64,000 bases of DNA from RPQJ01 sp963726665. GTDB lineage: Bacteria > Pseudomonadota > Gammaproteobacteria > Steroidobacterales > Steroidobacteraceae. Every line of letters starts with the position of its first letter. Within the stretch, counting starts at the first letter, position 1. The stretch is taken from positions 38,598 to 102,597 of the forward strand of contig CAVSDW010000016.1 in the NCBI GenBank assembly GCA_963726665.1. The letters run 5' to 3'. The notes beneath the pieces were generated by a model. That model worked only from the letters and a program-made list of their open reading frames with translations. It did not search any database and was not told the origin of the DNA. Positions 49,270 to 58,455 of this stretch are shown here, piece after piece. Both the position numbers and the translations under genes were made by a program.

Positions 49270-50285
49270 TCAAGGCGCGATCTCGTAGCCTCCGCCGCCC
49301 TGCTGCTTCGCCCGGTGCAGCGCCGCGATCGCATTGGCGACAAGCTGGTCGGCCAGCGCCTTGCGGTCCGCACTGCGCGCCGGCGTGAGCGCCGCGATGC
49401 CCATCGAGACCGTGAGCACGAGCTCGAGGCCGCGGCCCAGGTCCACCGGCCCGCGCGATACGGCGGCGATGATGCGCTCGGCCAGTGGTGTTGCGCCCTC
49501 CGCGTCGGTCGACGGCAGCACGACGCCGAACTCGTCGCTGCCGATGCGCGCGGCGGCGTCGCTCGCCCGCACCTGCGACTCGATGCGCGCCGCGATCTCG
49601 CGCAGCGCGAGGTCGCCCGCCGGCTGACCGTGCTGGTCGTTGACCTGCTGCAGGCGATCCACGTCCACGACCAGGCACGCGACGCTGCCGCCGTAGCGCT
49701 GGCAACGTGCGACTTCCTCACGCAGCCGCGCCTGGAGGTAGCGCGCGGAATTCCAGCCCGTGAGCGGGTCCGCGAAGCTGCCGCGCAGCAGCCGCGCGTG
49801 GTCGACCAGCCGTTCCACGCTCGCCGAGAGCACGGTCGCGACGTGCGCGAGCAGGTCCGCGTCGGCGAGAGCGAGTTCGGGCGGCGCACCGCGTCCACCG
49901 ACGCTGTAGGTCGCGACGAGTTGCCCGCCCCGCCGGAGCGGCAACATGAGCAGGTGCGTGAGCCCCGGTGAAGCGGGCAGCATCAGCCCATGATCGGCCG
50001 CCCTGAAGAGGCCACTCCATGGCCCGTGCAGTGCGCCGACCTGCGGCGCACGGCTTTCGAGACTGTCCACGAAGGTCACGGGCACGGCCCGCTCGGCGGA
50101 GGATCCCTCGCCTCCGGTCAGGTGTCGAAGCTCGTAGGTGGGGTCCGCGACCACGAGCGACACGACGCCTCCATCCGGCGGCGTCCCGGGTGGGCAGGAG
50201 GCCGCCTCGAGCCAGTCTGCAAATGACTCGGCCGCGAGGAGCGTGCGCTCCCACTCGAGTATCGGCCTGATCAGGTCCGGCCGGC

Positions 50286-50289
<4 letters not shown>
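49270..50289 (-). CDS. Diguanylate cyclase with N-terminal GAF-like domain
   Basis: 339 residues: an N-terminal sensor domain (about 15-170, GAF-like, with LTHLLMLPLRRGGQLVATYS) and a GGDEF domain (about 180-335) with DPLTGWNSARYLQARLREE, the metal region VDVDRLQQVNDQHGQPAGD and active-site loop RIGSDEFGVVL. The loop is GSDEF where GGDEF is usual, so activity should be tested; I-site RXXD (ESQVRASDAAA has RASD) may be present. It starts at TTG (50289), overlapping the tyrA stop by four bases (TTGA). The long open frame upstream lies inside tyrA and is spurious. Confidence 0.82.
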
Positions 50290-51407
<1,118 letters not shown>

Positions 51408-51523
51408 CAACCGCCGGATTCGCATTCTTTTACCGGTCCGCAGGGGCGCCCGCAAGCGTGGCATCCGCGCCTCGCGACCGGCGCTCGGGCATAATCGGCT
51501 CCCGTCCAGCCCGAGACCCGCCG

Positions 51524-52168
51524 ATGCTGAGCCGAGGCTCCCTGCCATCGACACTGCCCGCGGATCCGATGCCGCTCTTCGAGGAGTGGTTCTCTCACGC
51601 GCGCGAGCAGGCGGCGCAGCGCAACCCCGACTCCATGGCGCTCGCGACCGCGACGCCCGACGGCCGGCCCTCGGCTCGAATCGTGCTGTTGAAGCGCCTG
51701 GTCGTGGACCCCGGCTACGTGGTCTTCTACACGAACTACGACAGCCGGAAGGGCCAGGAGATGGCCGCCAATCCGTATGTTGCCGCGCTGATCCACTGGG
51801 ACGCGCAGGGCCGGCAGGTTCGTCTCGAGGGCCGCGTCGTCGCTTCGCCCGCGAGCGAGAGCGATGAATACTTCGCGAGCCGCGCGCTCGACAGCCGCAT
51901 CGGGGCCTGGGCCAGCCTGCAGAGCCAGCCCCTCGCCTCGCGCGCCACGCTCATGAAGCGCGTAGCGACCCAGGCGGCGCGATTCGGCACGCAGGTCCCG
52001 CGCCCGCCGCACTGGGGCGGGTACCGCCTGTGGCCCGCGGCCGTGGAACTCTGGAACGAAGGCGCATTCCGCGTACACGATCGGGCGCGCTGGACGCGCA
52101 GCCTGGTCGCCGACGGCGACTCGAGCTTCATCGCCGGCCCGTGGGCCGCGACACGGCTCTATCCCTGA
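51524..52168 (+). CDS. pdxH: Pyridoxine/pyridoxamine 5'-phosphate oxidase
   Basis: FMN enzyme making pyridoxal 5'-phosphate. The 214-residue protein contains the family stretches FEEWFSHAREQAAQRNPDSM, ATPDGRPSARIVLLKRL, VFYTNYDSRKGQEMAANP, the QSQPLASRATLM region and the ending RPPHWGGYRLWPAAVELWN with DGDSSF and ATRLYP (RLYP-type C-terminus). It is divergent from tyrA with 116 bases between. The peptidase-like gene at 52172 follows 3 bases after its stop. Confidence 0.94.
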   Translation: MLSRGSLPSTLPADPMPLFEEWFSHAREQAAQRNPDSMALATATPDGRPSARIVLLKRLVVDPGYVVFYTNYDSRKGQEMAANPYVAALIHWDAQGRQVRLEGRVVASPASESDEYFASRALDSRIGAWASLQSQPLASRATLMKRVATQAARFGTQVPRPPHWGGYRLWPAAVELWNEGAFRVHDRARWTRSLVADGDSSFIAGPWAATRLYP

Positions 52169-52171
52169 ACC

Positions 52172-52957
52172 GTGGCCGCGCGGACCTTCCTCGGCACGGT
52201 GCGTCTTGCGCTGCTGCTCGCAGTGCTCATCTTCGTCGCACTGGGCGCGTGGCTGGACCGGCGACGCAGCACGGACTGGGACGGCACGCTGCGCGTGACC
52301 GTCTACCCGGTCGCTGCCGACTCGGGGCCCGAGGCCGGGCCGTGTGTCGCGGCGGTGGATGCCTCCGCGTTCGACGATGTGTCCGCTTTCCTCGCGCGCC
52401 AGGCTCACGACTACCGGGTGGGCATCGACGAGCCCGTGAGGTTCCGCGTGTCGCATGCAGTGGGGCAGCCACCGCCCGCGCTCGCGGCCGACCCCGGCCC
52501 GTTCGACGTCGCGCTGTGGAGCCTGCGCCTGCGCTACTGGGCGTGGCGCGTCGCCGCGAATGACCCGCTGCCGAACCCCGACGTGCAGGTGTTCGCGACC
52601 TACCAGGCGAGCGACGGCGAGCACGCTGCCCCCGACTCGACCGGCCTCCAGAAAGGACTCATCGCAATCGCGCACCTCTTCTGCGGCCGCGACGCCGCAG
52701 CCGACAATGCCGTGGTCGTCGCGCACGAACTGCTGCACACGCTCGGCGCGACCGACAAGTACGATCCCTCGACCGGGCAACCGCTGGCCCCGCAGGGGCT
52801 CGGCGACCCGCAGCAGTCCCCGCTCTACCCGCAGGCGTCGGGTGAAATCATGGCCGGCCGAATCGCCACGGGCCCGAGCGAGGCCGTGATCCCTGCAAGC
52901 CTTGCCGAGATGACGGTCGGCCCGGAGACCGCGCGCGAGATCGGGTGGGTCCGATGA
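52172..52957 (+). CDS. Membrane-anchored zincin-like protein (HELLH)
   Basis: 261 residues, family not recognised. An N-terminal helix (about 8-26, GTVRLALLLAVLIFVALGAW) anchors a periplasmic domain. The segment VVVAHELLHTLGATDKYDP holds HELLH, followed by GATD-K-Y where a further ligand could lie, resembling metzincin or gluzincin peptidases; the last part (SGEIMAGRIA) has a Met-turn-like EIMAG. It is packed between pdxH (3 bases) and btuD (ATGA overlap), so translation is coupled to an ABC ATPase. Substrate unknown. The GTG at 52172 is the likely start. Confidence 0.6.
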   Translation: MAARTFLGTVRLALLLAVLIFVALGAWLDRRRSTDWDGTLRVTVYPVAADSGPEAGPCVAAVDASAFDDVSAFLARQAHDYRVGIDEPVRFRVSHAVGQPPPALAADPGPFDVALWSLRLRYWAWRVAANDPLPNPDVQVFATYQASDGEHAAPDSTGLQKGLIAIAHLFCGRDAAADNAVVVAHELLHTLGATDKYDPSTGQPLAPQGLGDPQQSPLYPQASGEIMAGRIATGPSEAVIPASLAEMTVGPETAREIGWVR

Positions 52958-53736
52958 ACGCCACGGCGCCGCGCGATGGGCTGGCCTGCAGGGACGTCAC
53001 GGTGAGCGTTCCGGGCCGCGTGCTCGTGAGCGACCTCGAAGCGGTCTTCAGGCCCGGCCACGTGATCGCCGTGCTCGGCCGCAATGGCGCGGGCAAGAGT
53101 TCGCTGCTGCACGTGCTCGCCGGTCTCCGACCGCCGGCGGGCGGAGCCGTCGAGTGGCGTGGGCGCGACCTCAGGCACTGGCCGCGGCGCGAACTCGCGC
53201 GCCACGTCGGGTTCCTCGCGCAGGCGAGCGAGGACCCCTTTCCGGGCTCGGTGCTCGAGACCGCACTCGTCGGCCGTCATCCACACATCGACTTCTGGCA
53301 ATGGGAAAGCGCGACCGATCGCGACGTCGCGCGTCGCTGTCTCGAGGCGGTGGACCTCGCGGGATTCGAGGAACGCGAAGTCGAGTCGCTGTCGGGAGGC
53401 GAGCGCCGCAGGCTCGCAATCGCCGCGGCCCTCACGCAGGAACCCCGCGTCTACGTCCTCGACGAGCCGATCCAGCAGCTCGACCCGCTGCACCAGCTCG
53501 AGGTGCTGAGGCTGTTCCGCGCGAAGGCCGACGCAGGCGCCTGCGTCGTCATGAGCCTGCACGATCCAGGCATCGCGGCCTTTTACGCCGACGAGTCGCT
53601 GCTGCTCTTCGGCGACGGACGCTGGCAGAAAGGCCCCACCGCAGACGTGCTCGGCGAGGCGTCGATCGGTGCGCTCTACGGCGTGGCCGTGCGCGAGCTG
53701 CGCTGGGAAGGTGGCCGGACCTTCGTTCCGGCATGA
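52954..53736 (+). CDS. btuD: Vitamin B12 ABC transporter ATPase (BtuD-like)
   Basis: A 260-residue ATP-binding protein: Walker A GRNGAGKSS (about 45-53), Q-loop FLAQASEDPF, signature LSGGERRRLAIA, Walker B VYVLDEPIQQLD and H-loop MSLHDPGIAAF. The sequence around RHPHIDFWQWES resembles the family that serves iron-chelate and cobalamin permeases. The ATG overlaps the stop of the HELLH gene. It is the probable partner of btuC at 48276 and btuF at 60941. Confidence 0.85.
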   Translation: MNATAPRDGLACRDVTVSVPGRVLVSDLEAVFRPGHVIAVLGRNGAGKSSLLHVLAGLRPPAGGAVEWRGRDLRHWPRRELARHVGFLAQASEDPFPGSVLETALVGRHPHIDFWQWESATDRDVARRCLEAVDLAGFEEREVESLSGGERRRLAIAAALTQEPRVYVLDEPIQQLDPLHQLEVLRLFRAKADAGACVVMSLHDPGIAAFYADESLLLFGDGRWQKGPTADVLGEASIGALYGVAVRELRWEGGRTFVPA

Positions 53737-53771
53737 TTCTTTCCTGCCTGGCAGGAGCGGGAAGCTAGACC

Positions 53772-54554
53772 ATGATCTTACGTCGCGTCATCGCACATGT
53801 CGGCAAGCAGGAATGGACCGCGATCGGCATCGATCTCGCCATCGTCATCGTCGGCGTCTTCATCGGCATACAGGTCTCGAACTGGAACGCGCAGCGGGAG
53901 GCGAACCAGAGGGGCGCGCTTTTCACCGAGCGCCTCAAGGCCGATCTTCGCGACGAAGCCTGGTATTACCAGCTGCAGATCGAATATGGCCGCCAGGTGC
54001 TGGCCAATGCGGAAAGAGCGGTCGCTGTACTCGGCAACGGGTCCGCGGAGTCGAGCGAGGCACTGCTGATCGACGCATACCGTGCGACACAATACAAACA
54101 GAGGGCGCGGAGCCGCTCGACGTTTGACGAGCTCGTGTCGACGGGCACCATCGGCCTGATCAGGAACCCGACGCTGCGCAACACGGCCATGCAGGTCTTC
54201 AATTTCCCCACGCTGGACAATGTCTCAAGGGAAGGCATGCAGTCGCGTTACCGGGAGGCGTTCAGGATGACCGTTTCGAACGACGTCCAGCGCGCGCTCA
54301 TGAAGCATTGCGGCGACCGCTTCGTCGAGGTCGGCGATTACGAGGGCCTGGAGGAACTGCTCGATTACCAGTGCAGGACGGATCTGCCTGCCGCGCAGAT
54401 CGACGCAGCGGCAACGGCCCTCCGCAAGAACGAGAACCTCGTTCCGCTGCTGCGCCTGCGCATTGCCGACATCGAAACACGACTTGCCGACCTGACCGGG
54501 AACAACAGGGACATCTGGCAGGGCCTTCAGGCCATCGCGAAAGACAGGCCATGA
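53772..54554 (+). CDS. Hypothetical membrane protein with long helical domain
   Basis: 260 residues. One helix near the N-terminus (about 18-37, AIGIDLAIVIVGVFIGIQVS, followed by NWN) is characteristic of a group of uncharacterised proteins with the pattern IVVGVFIGIQVSNWNE. The rest is predicted helical and charged, with no catalytic motif. GGAG lies upstream of the ATG at 53772. It stands between btuD (35 bases) and yaeQ (86 bases). I cannot give a function. Confidence 0.65.
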   Translation: MILRRVIAHVGKQEWTAIGIDLAIVIVGVFIGIQVSNWNAQREANQRGALFTERLKADLRDEAWYYQLQIEYGRQVLANAERAVAVLGNGSAESSEALLIDAYRATQYKQRARSRSTFDELVSTGTIGLIRNPTLRNTAMQVFNFPTLDNVSREGMQSRYREAFRMTVSNDVQRALMKHCGDRFVEVGDYEGLEELLDYQCRTDLPAAQIDAAATALRKNENLVPLLRLRIADIETRLADLTGNNRDIWQGLQAIAKDRP

Positions 54555-54640
54555 TCCCGCTCCGCGTATAAGGGTTCCTCGCTTGCCGCATCCTGGGACG
54601 CGGTAATGTGTCCGTCCCGTGAATCGTATTGGAGTGGCCA

Positions 54641-55183
54641 GTGGCGCTCGGTGCAACGATGTACGTGTTCGAGGTGCGCCTCGCCGATGCCGATCGCGGC
54701 GTCTACGAGACACTCACGATCCGCGCGGCACGGCATCCCTCGGAGACCGCCGAGTACCTGGTGACCCGCCTGCTCGCCTATTGCCTGGAATACACCGAGG
54801 GCATCGCGTTTTCGAAGGGGCTGTCCGATCCCGATGAGCCGGCGATCAGCGTGCGTGATCTTACCGGCGCGCTGCAGGCCTGGATCGAGGTCGGCGCACC
54901 GGACGCGAGCCGGCTGCACAAGGCGGCGAAGGCGGCACCGGACGTGGCCGTGTACGTGCACCGCGACGTGGATGCGCTGCTGTCGCGCCTTGCCGGCGAG
55001 CGCATTCATCGTTCCGAGGCGCTGCGGATCTGCGCCGTGGACCGGGAACTACTTGCGGCATTCGTGGCTCGGCTTGACCGACGCATGAATTTCGACCTGG
55101 CCGTCTCCGATCGGACGATCTACCTGTCGCTCGGCGAGGAGACACTCACCGGCGCGGTCCAGGAGCGGCGGATCGCGGCCTGA
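54641..55183 (+). CDS. yaeQ: YaeQ family protein
   Basis: A 180-residue protein matching E. coli YaeQ in length and motifs: ALGATMYVFEVRLADADRG at the start, ARHPSETAEYLVTRLLAYCL, GLSDPDEPAISVRD, and LDRRMNFDLAVSDRTIYLS near the end. YaeQ has a PD-(D/E)XK-nuclease-like fold and no certain function. The start is taken at the GTG giving VALGATMYVFEV, equivalent to the E. coli MALKATIY; the ORF begins 12 bases earlier at an ATG-like codon that is less well matched. Confidence 0.88.
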   Translation: MALGATMYVFEVRLADADRGVYETLTIRAARHPSETAEYLVTRLLAYCLEYTEGIAFSKGLSDPDEPAISVRDLTGALQAWIEVGAPDASRLHKAAKAAPDVAVYVHRDVDALLSRLAGERIHRSEALRICAVDRELLAAFVARLDRRMNFDLAVSDRTIYLSLGEETLTGAVQERRIAA

Positions 55184-55193
55184 GGCTCGGACT

Positions 55194-55283
55194 CACTCCA
55201 GCCGGTCGGATCGGCAAGAATCGACCTCACGAGCCTGCCGCCCCGGACACCGGTGGCGCCGACGACGGCAATGATCCTCCTGG
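55194..55283 (-). pseudogene. N-terminal remnant of an NmrA-like Rossmann protein
   Basis: The minus strand reads RRIIAVVGATGVRGGRLVRS and then ILADPTG, which is the first strand, GxxGxxG loop and first helix of NmrA/SDR-type NAD(P)-binding proteins. Nothing of the remaining 250 residues is present; the frame runs on into the end of yaeQ. It looks like the trace of a deleted gene. Confidence 0.45.
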
Positions 55284-55376
55284 CGGTCCTGCAAGACTCC
55301 TCAGATACAGTGGGAGTTTTCGGCGGCCCCGCCTCTCGTCTACAGTGGCAGGGTCACCCGGCACCCGGAGCGAGCC

Positions 55377-56208
55377 GTGAACGAACCCGTCGAGACACTG
55401 AACCACGCGCAGCAAGTCGTGGGCACGTTTGCCATCGAATTCGCGCCGCGGCTCCTGGCCGCGGCACTGGTACTGGTCGTCGGGCTGGTTCGTCACCGGC
55501 TGGGCCTTGAGGATACTCCGGAAGTCGCTTGCCCGATTCGAGCTGGAGCCCCCGCTCCGGCTCCTGCTCGAGCGCATCGTGCGCGTGCTCATGCTGGGCC
55601 TTGTATTGGTCGTCGCGCTGCAGAACCTGGGCGTGCAGCTGCTGCCGCTCATCGCAGGGATCGGCATCGCTGGCGCAGGTGTCGCGCTCGCGATGCAGGG
55701 TGTGCTGAGCAACGTCGCGGCCGGGCTTACCATCATATTCACCAAGCCTTTCCGCATCGGCGAGTACATCTCGATCGCGGGCGAGGAAGGCGAGGTGCGC
55801 TCGATCTCACTCTTCAGCACCGTACTGCGGCACGCCGACCTGTCGGACGTCGTGATCCCGAACCGGAAGATCGTGGGCGAGATCCTGCACAACTACGGCA
55901 CGATCCGGCAGCTCGCGCTCGCGGTGCATGTGGGATACCAAGAGGATTTCGATGCGGCGGCCCGCGCGGCGCACGAGGTGCTCGCCGCGAATCCGCGCGT
56001 GCTTCGGGAACCGGCGCCCGTAGTGCTCGTGGCTGCGCTCGCGGACTCGTCGGTCGAGATCGGCGTGCGGCCCTGGGTCGCCGTGGGCGACTATGGCAGC
56101 GCAACCGGCGAGATCAACCAGGCTCTCGTTCAGGCGTTCCGCGCGCGCGGCATCGGGATCCCACCGCCGCAGCAGGAAGTGCGGCTGCTCGCCTCGTCCG
56201 CAGGCTGA
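55377..56208 (+). CDS. Small-conductance mechanosensitive channel, MscS family (one frameshift)
   Basis: About 277 residues: three N-terminal helices, the pore-lining TM3 (GIGIAGAGVALAMQGVLSN), the beta domain FRIGEYISIAGEEGEV and the signature DLSDVVIPNRKIVGEILHNY, then a C-terminal alpha/beta domain. The GTG at 55377 starts NEPVETLNHAQQVVGTF. The frame changes near 55485 (after LVLVVGL; WFVTGWALRILRK follows), one base in a helix, probably a sequence error. It protects against osmotic down-shock. Confidence 0.85.
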
Positions 56209-56214
56209 GTCCAG

Positions 56215-56982
56215 TCAGGCCCAGATCGCGTCGTGCACCGGCTGGTGAAGCCGGCCGTTGCTCGCGAGCACGGTGCCGCTCTCGATCCCGAACCGCCCGC
56301 CGTCGAGCTGCGTGAAGCGGCCTCCGGCTGCCTCCACGATCACGGCGCATGCGCCCACGTCGAGGACGTTCACGTCCGACTCGACCACGGCGTCGATGCG
56401 ACCCGACGCGAGCAGGTGGTAGTGCAGGAAGTCGCCGTAGCCGCGGATGCGGCTCAGGCGGCCGACGAGCCGCCCGAAGGCCGGCCACTGCGGGCCGGTC
56501 GCCAGGGTCTTCAGATTCCCGGTCGAGAGCGCCGCGGCCTCGATCTCGGCCACCTCGCTTACCCGAATCGGCCGGTCGTTCAGCCACGCTCCGACCCCGA
56601 CCTCGCCGAACGCGAGCTCGCCGTACACGGGCGCCGAGGACACGCCGACCACGAGCCGTCCGCGGTGCATGAGCGCGATCTGCGTCGAGAACATGGGGTA
56701 CTCGCGCACGAACGCCTTGGTCCCGTCGATGGGATCCACGATCCAGACGTACTCGGCATCGAGCGCGCTCGTGCCGGTCTCCTCGCCGTAGAAGCCGTAA
56801 TCGGGGAACTTCCCGGCCAGGATCGCGCGGATCGTCTTCTCGGTCTCGACGTCGGCCTCGGTCACCGGCGACTTGTCGGCCTTGATGGTGATCGCGAGAT
56901 TGGACTGGTAATAGTGACGGACCACATCCGCGGCGGCACGCGCTGCCTCGAGGGCTGCGGCGAGGTGGATCGAGTGAGCCAT
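56215..56982 (-). CDS. Inositol monophosphatase-family phosphatase (HisN-like)
   Basis: A 255-residue Mg-dependent sugar or amino-alcohol phosphatase. The metal motifs are GEETG (about 67-71), DPIDGTKAFVREYP (about 83-96) and, near the end, DVGACAVIVEAAGG. The FVREYPMFSTQIAL stretch fits histidinol-phosphate phosphatase of HisN type somewhat better than SuhB, but the substrate is open. It is divergent from the gene at 57071 with 88 bases between and converges with the MscS gene. Confidence 0.83.
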   Translation of the reverse strand: MAHSIHLAAALEAARAAADVVRHYYQSNLAITIKADKSPVTEADVETEKTIRAILAGKFPDYGFYGEETGTSALDAEYVWIVDPIDGTKAFVREYPMFSTQIALMHRGRLVVGVSSAPVYGELAFGEVGVGAWLNDRPIRVSEVAEIEAAALSTGNLKTLATGPQWPAFGRLVGRLSRIRGYGDFLHYHLLASGRIDAVVESDVNVLDVGACAVIVEAAGGRFTQLDGGRFGIESGTVLASNGRLHQPVHDAIWA

Positions 56983-57070
56983 GGTGCGGCCTTGAAGTTG
57001 GATACCCCGCGCATTATCGCCGTTTTGCGCCCGCCGCGACGCGTTCCGTACGGGCTATGATCCAGCCGGA

Positions 57071-58147
57071 ATGAGCGACCACGAGCGCGCACCCCGCCGC
57101 CCTGCCCGTCACGGGCTTGCAGCCCCGCTGCTGCTGGTCGCCGTCTTTTCGCTGCTCCTCACGCTCGCCGCAGGCGCCTGGGTCCTTGGCCTGCCGACGG
57201 CGCTCATCGTCCTGTCGTGGTATTTCAAGTACGCATTCCTGATGCTCGACCATGCGGCTCACGGCCGGCCCGGCACGCCCGTGCTCTCGGCCGAGGACGC
57301 GAACCCGCTCGGCGAGAGTCGCCCGGTCATTTACGGCGCCGCAATTGCTGCTTTCTACGGTGCAAGCGGCGCACTCGACGCCACCATCGGTGCGACGGCC
57401 GTCTCCGCGATCCGCGCGATCGGACTGCTCCTGCTGCCCGCGATCCTCGCCACTCATGTCGTCACGGGCTCCTTCGCAGCCGCCCTGCACCCGTTCGCGA
57501 TGGCGGCGACGGTGCGCGGGCTCGGGATCGGCTACCTCGCCGTGCTCGCCGCGGCGCTCGCCTGCGGCGCACTCGGCCATTTCGTAGTGTTCGACGCCGG
57601 CCACCTCGCGCTGATGACGAAGATTGCGCTCGTCATGTCGCTCGGACTCGCGGTATTCCAGTTGCTGGGCATGCTGATCCACAGGCGCCGGTTCGAACTG
57701 GGCTTCGATGCGGACCATGCGCCCGAGCGCCGTCAGGCGCGGGACGACCAGGACCGCGACCGCGAGCGGTCCCGCTTCGTGGACCAGCTCTTCGCTAAGT
57801 GCCGCTCCGGTTCGACCGGCAACGCGTGGGCCACGATCGAGCGACGCGCGGGGGATGGTGCCGGGCGGCTGCCGGAACTCGAGTGGATCCACGAACGGGT
57901 CGCAGCCTGGCCGGATCCGCGCCTCGCGAATCGCGTCGCGAAGGAACTCCTGGGCCTGCTGCTTGCAGCAAGGCGCAACGGAGACGCGCTCGACGTCGTC
58001 CGGGGACGATTGCAGGCCGATGCCGGGTTCCGGCCAACGACGACCGCCGAGACCATCCGGCTCGCGGAACTCGCGCGGGACGCGGGCGACCGGCCGCTGG
58101 CACGACGGCTGCGTGCAATCCTTGACGAGGGCACTCCGGCTCCCTAA
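57071..58147 (+). CDS. Hypothetical polytopic membrane protein with helical tail
   Basis: 358 residues. About six membrane helices fill residues 15-200 (LAAPLLLVAVFSLLLTLAAG, LGIGYLAVLAAALACGALGH, ALVMSLGLAVFQLLGMLI), with DUF4013-like spacing. The cytoplasmic C-terminal 150 residues are helical repeats (LIHERVAAWPDPRLANRVAKE-type pairs), possibly TPR-like. No catalytic motif is seen. It ends directly before the cobalamin riboswitch. Confidence 0.6.
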   Translation: MSDHERAPRRPARHGLAAPLLLVAVFSLLLTLAAGAWVLGLPTALIVLSWYFKYAFLMLDHAAHGRPGTPVLSAEDANPLGESRPVIYGAAIAAFYGASGALDATIGATAVSAIRAIGLLLLPAILATHVVTGSFAAALHPFAMAATVRGLGIGYLAVLAAALACGALGHFVVFDAGHLALMTKIALVMSLGLAVFQLLGMLIHRRRFELGFDADHAPERRQARDDQDRDRERSRFVDQLFAKCRSGSTGNAWATIERRAGDGAGRLPELEWIHERVAAWPDPRLANRVAKELLGLLLAARRNGDALDVVRGRLQADAGFRPTTTAETIRLAELARDAGDRPLARRLRAILDEGTPAP

Positions 58148-58350
58148 GGTGCCTGCACCGAAAGGTGATCCCGCGCTTCTGGCGCGGGAGTACGGGAAGC
58201 CGGTCCAATTCCGGCGCTGCCCCCGCAACGGTAGTCGAGTCGAGCTCGCATCGAGCCGGACATTCCGGCGACCACTGCGCAATGCGCGGGAAGGTGATGC
58301 AGGCGGGACCCTCGCGGTCCACTCGAGAGCCCGGAGACCGGCCTGTCGGA
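58147..58350 (+). promoter_or_regulatory. Cobalamin (B12) riboswitch
   Basis: An AdoCbl-type riboswitch upstream of btuB. It has GGGAAGCCGGTCCAATTCC, the conserved GCTGCCCCCGCAACGGTA core, and the 3' closing segment GAGCCCGGAGACCGGCCTG (the B12-box partner). It starts at GGTGCCTGCACCGAAAGGTG. Binding of the coenzyme should hide the btuB ribosome site and stop expression. About 105 bases separate it from the btuB ATG. Confidence 0.92.
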
Positions 58351-58455
58351 CGAGTCCAGCTTCGCGGAGGGCGAGCGGCCGGGTTTACGCCGTTCGCGCG
58401 TCGCCCCGACCCAACCCCCCTCGCCGCTGGTGTGTAACTGTCCCTGCGGGCGTGC

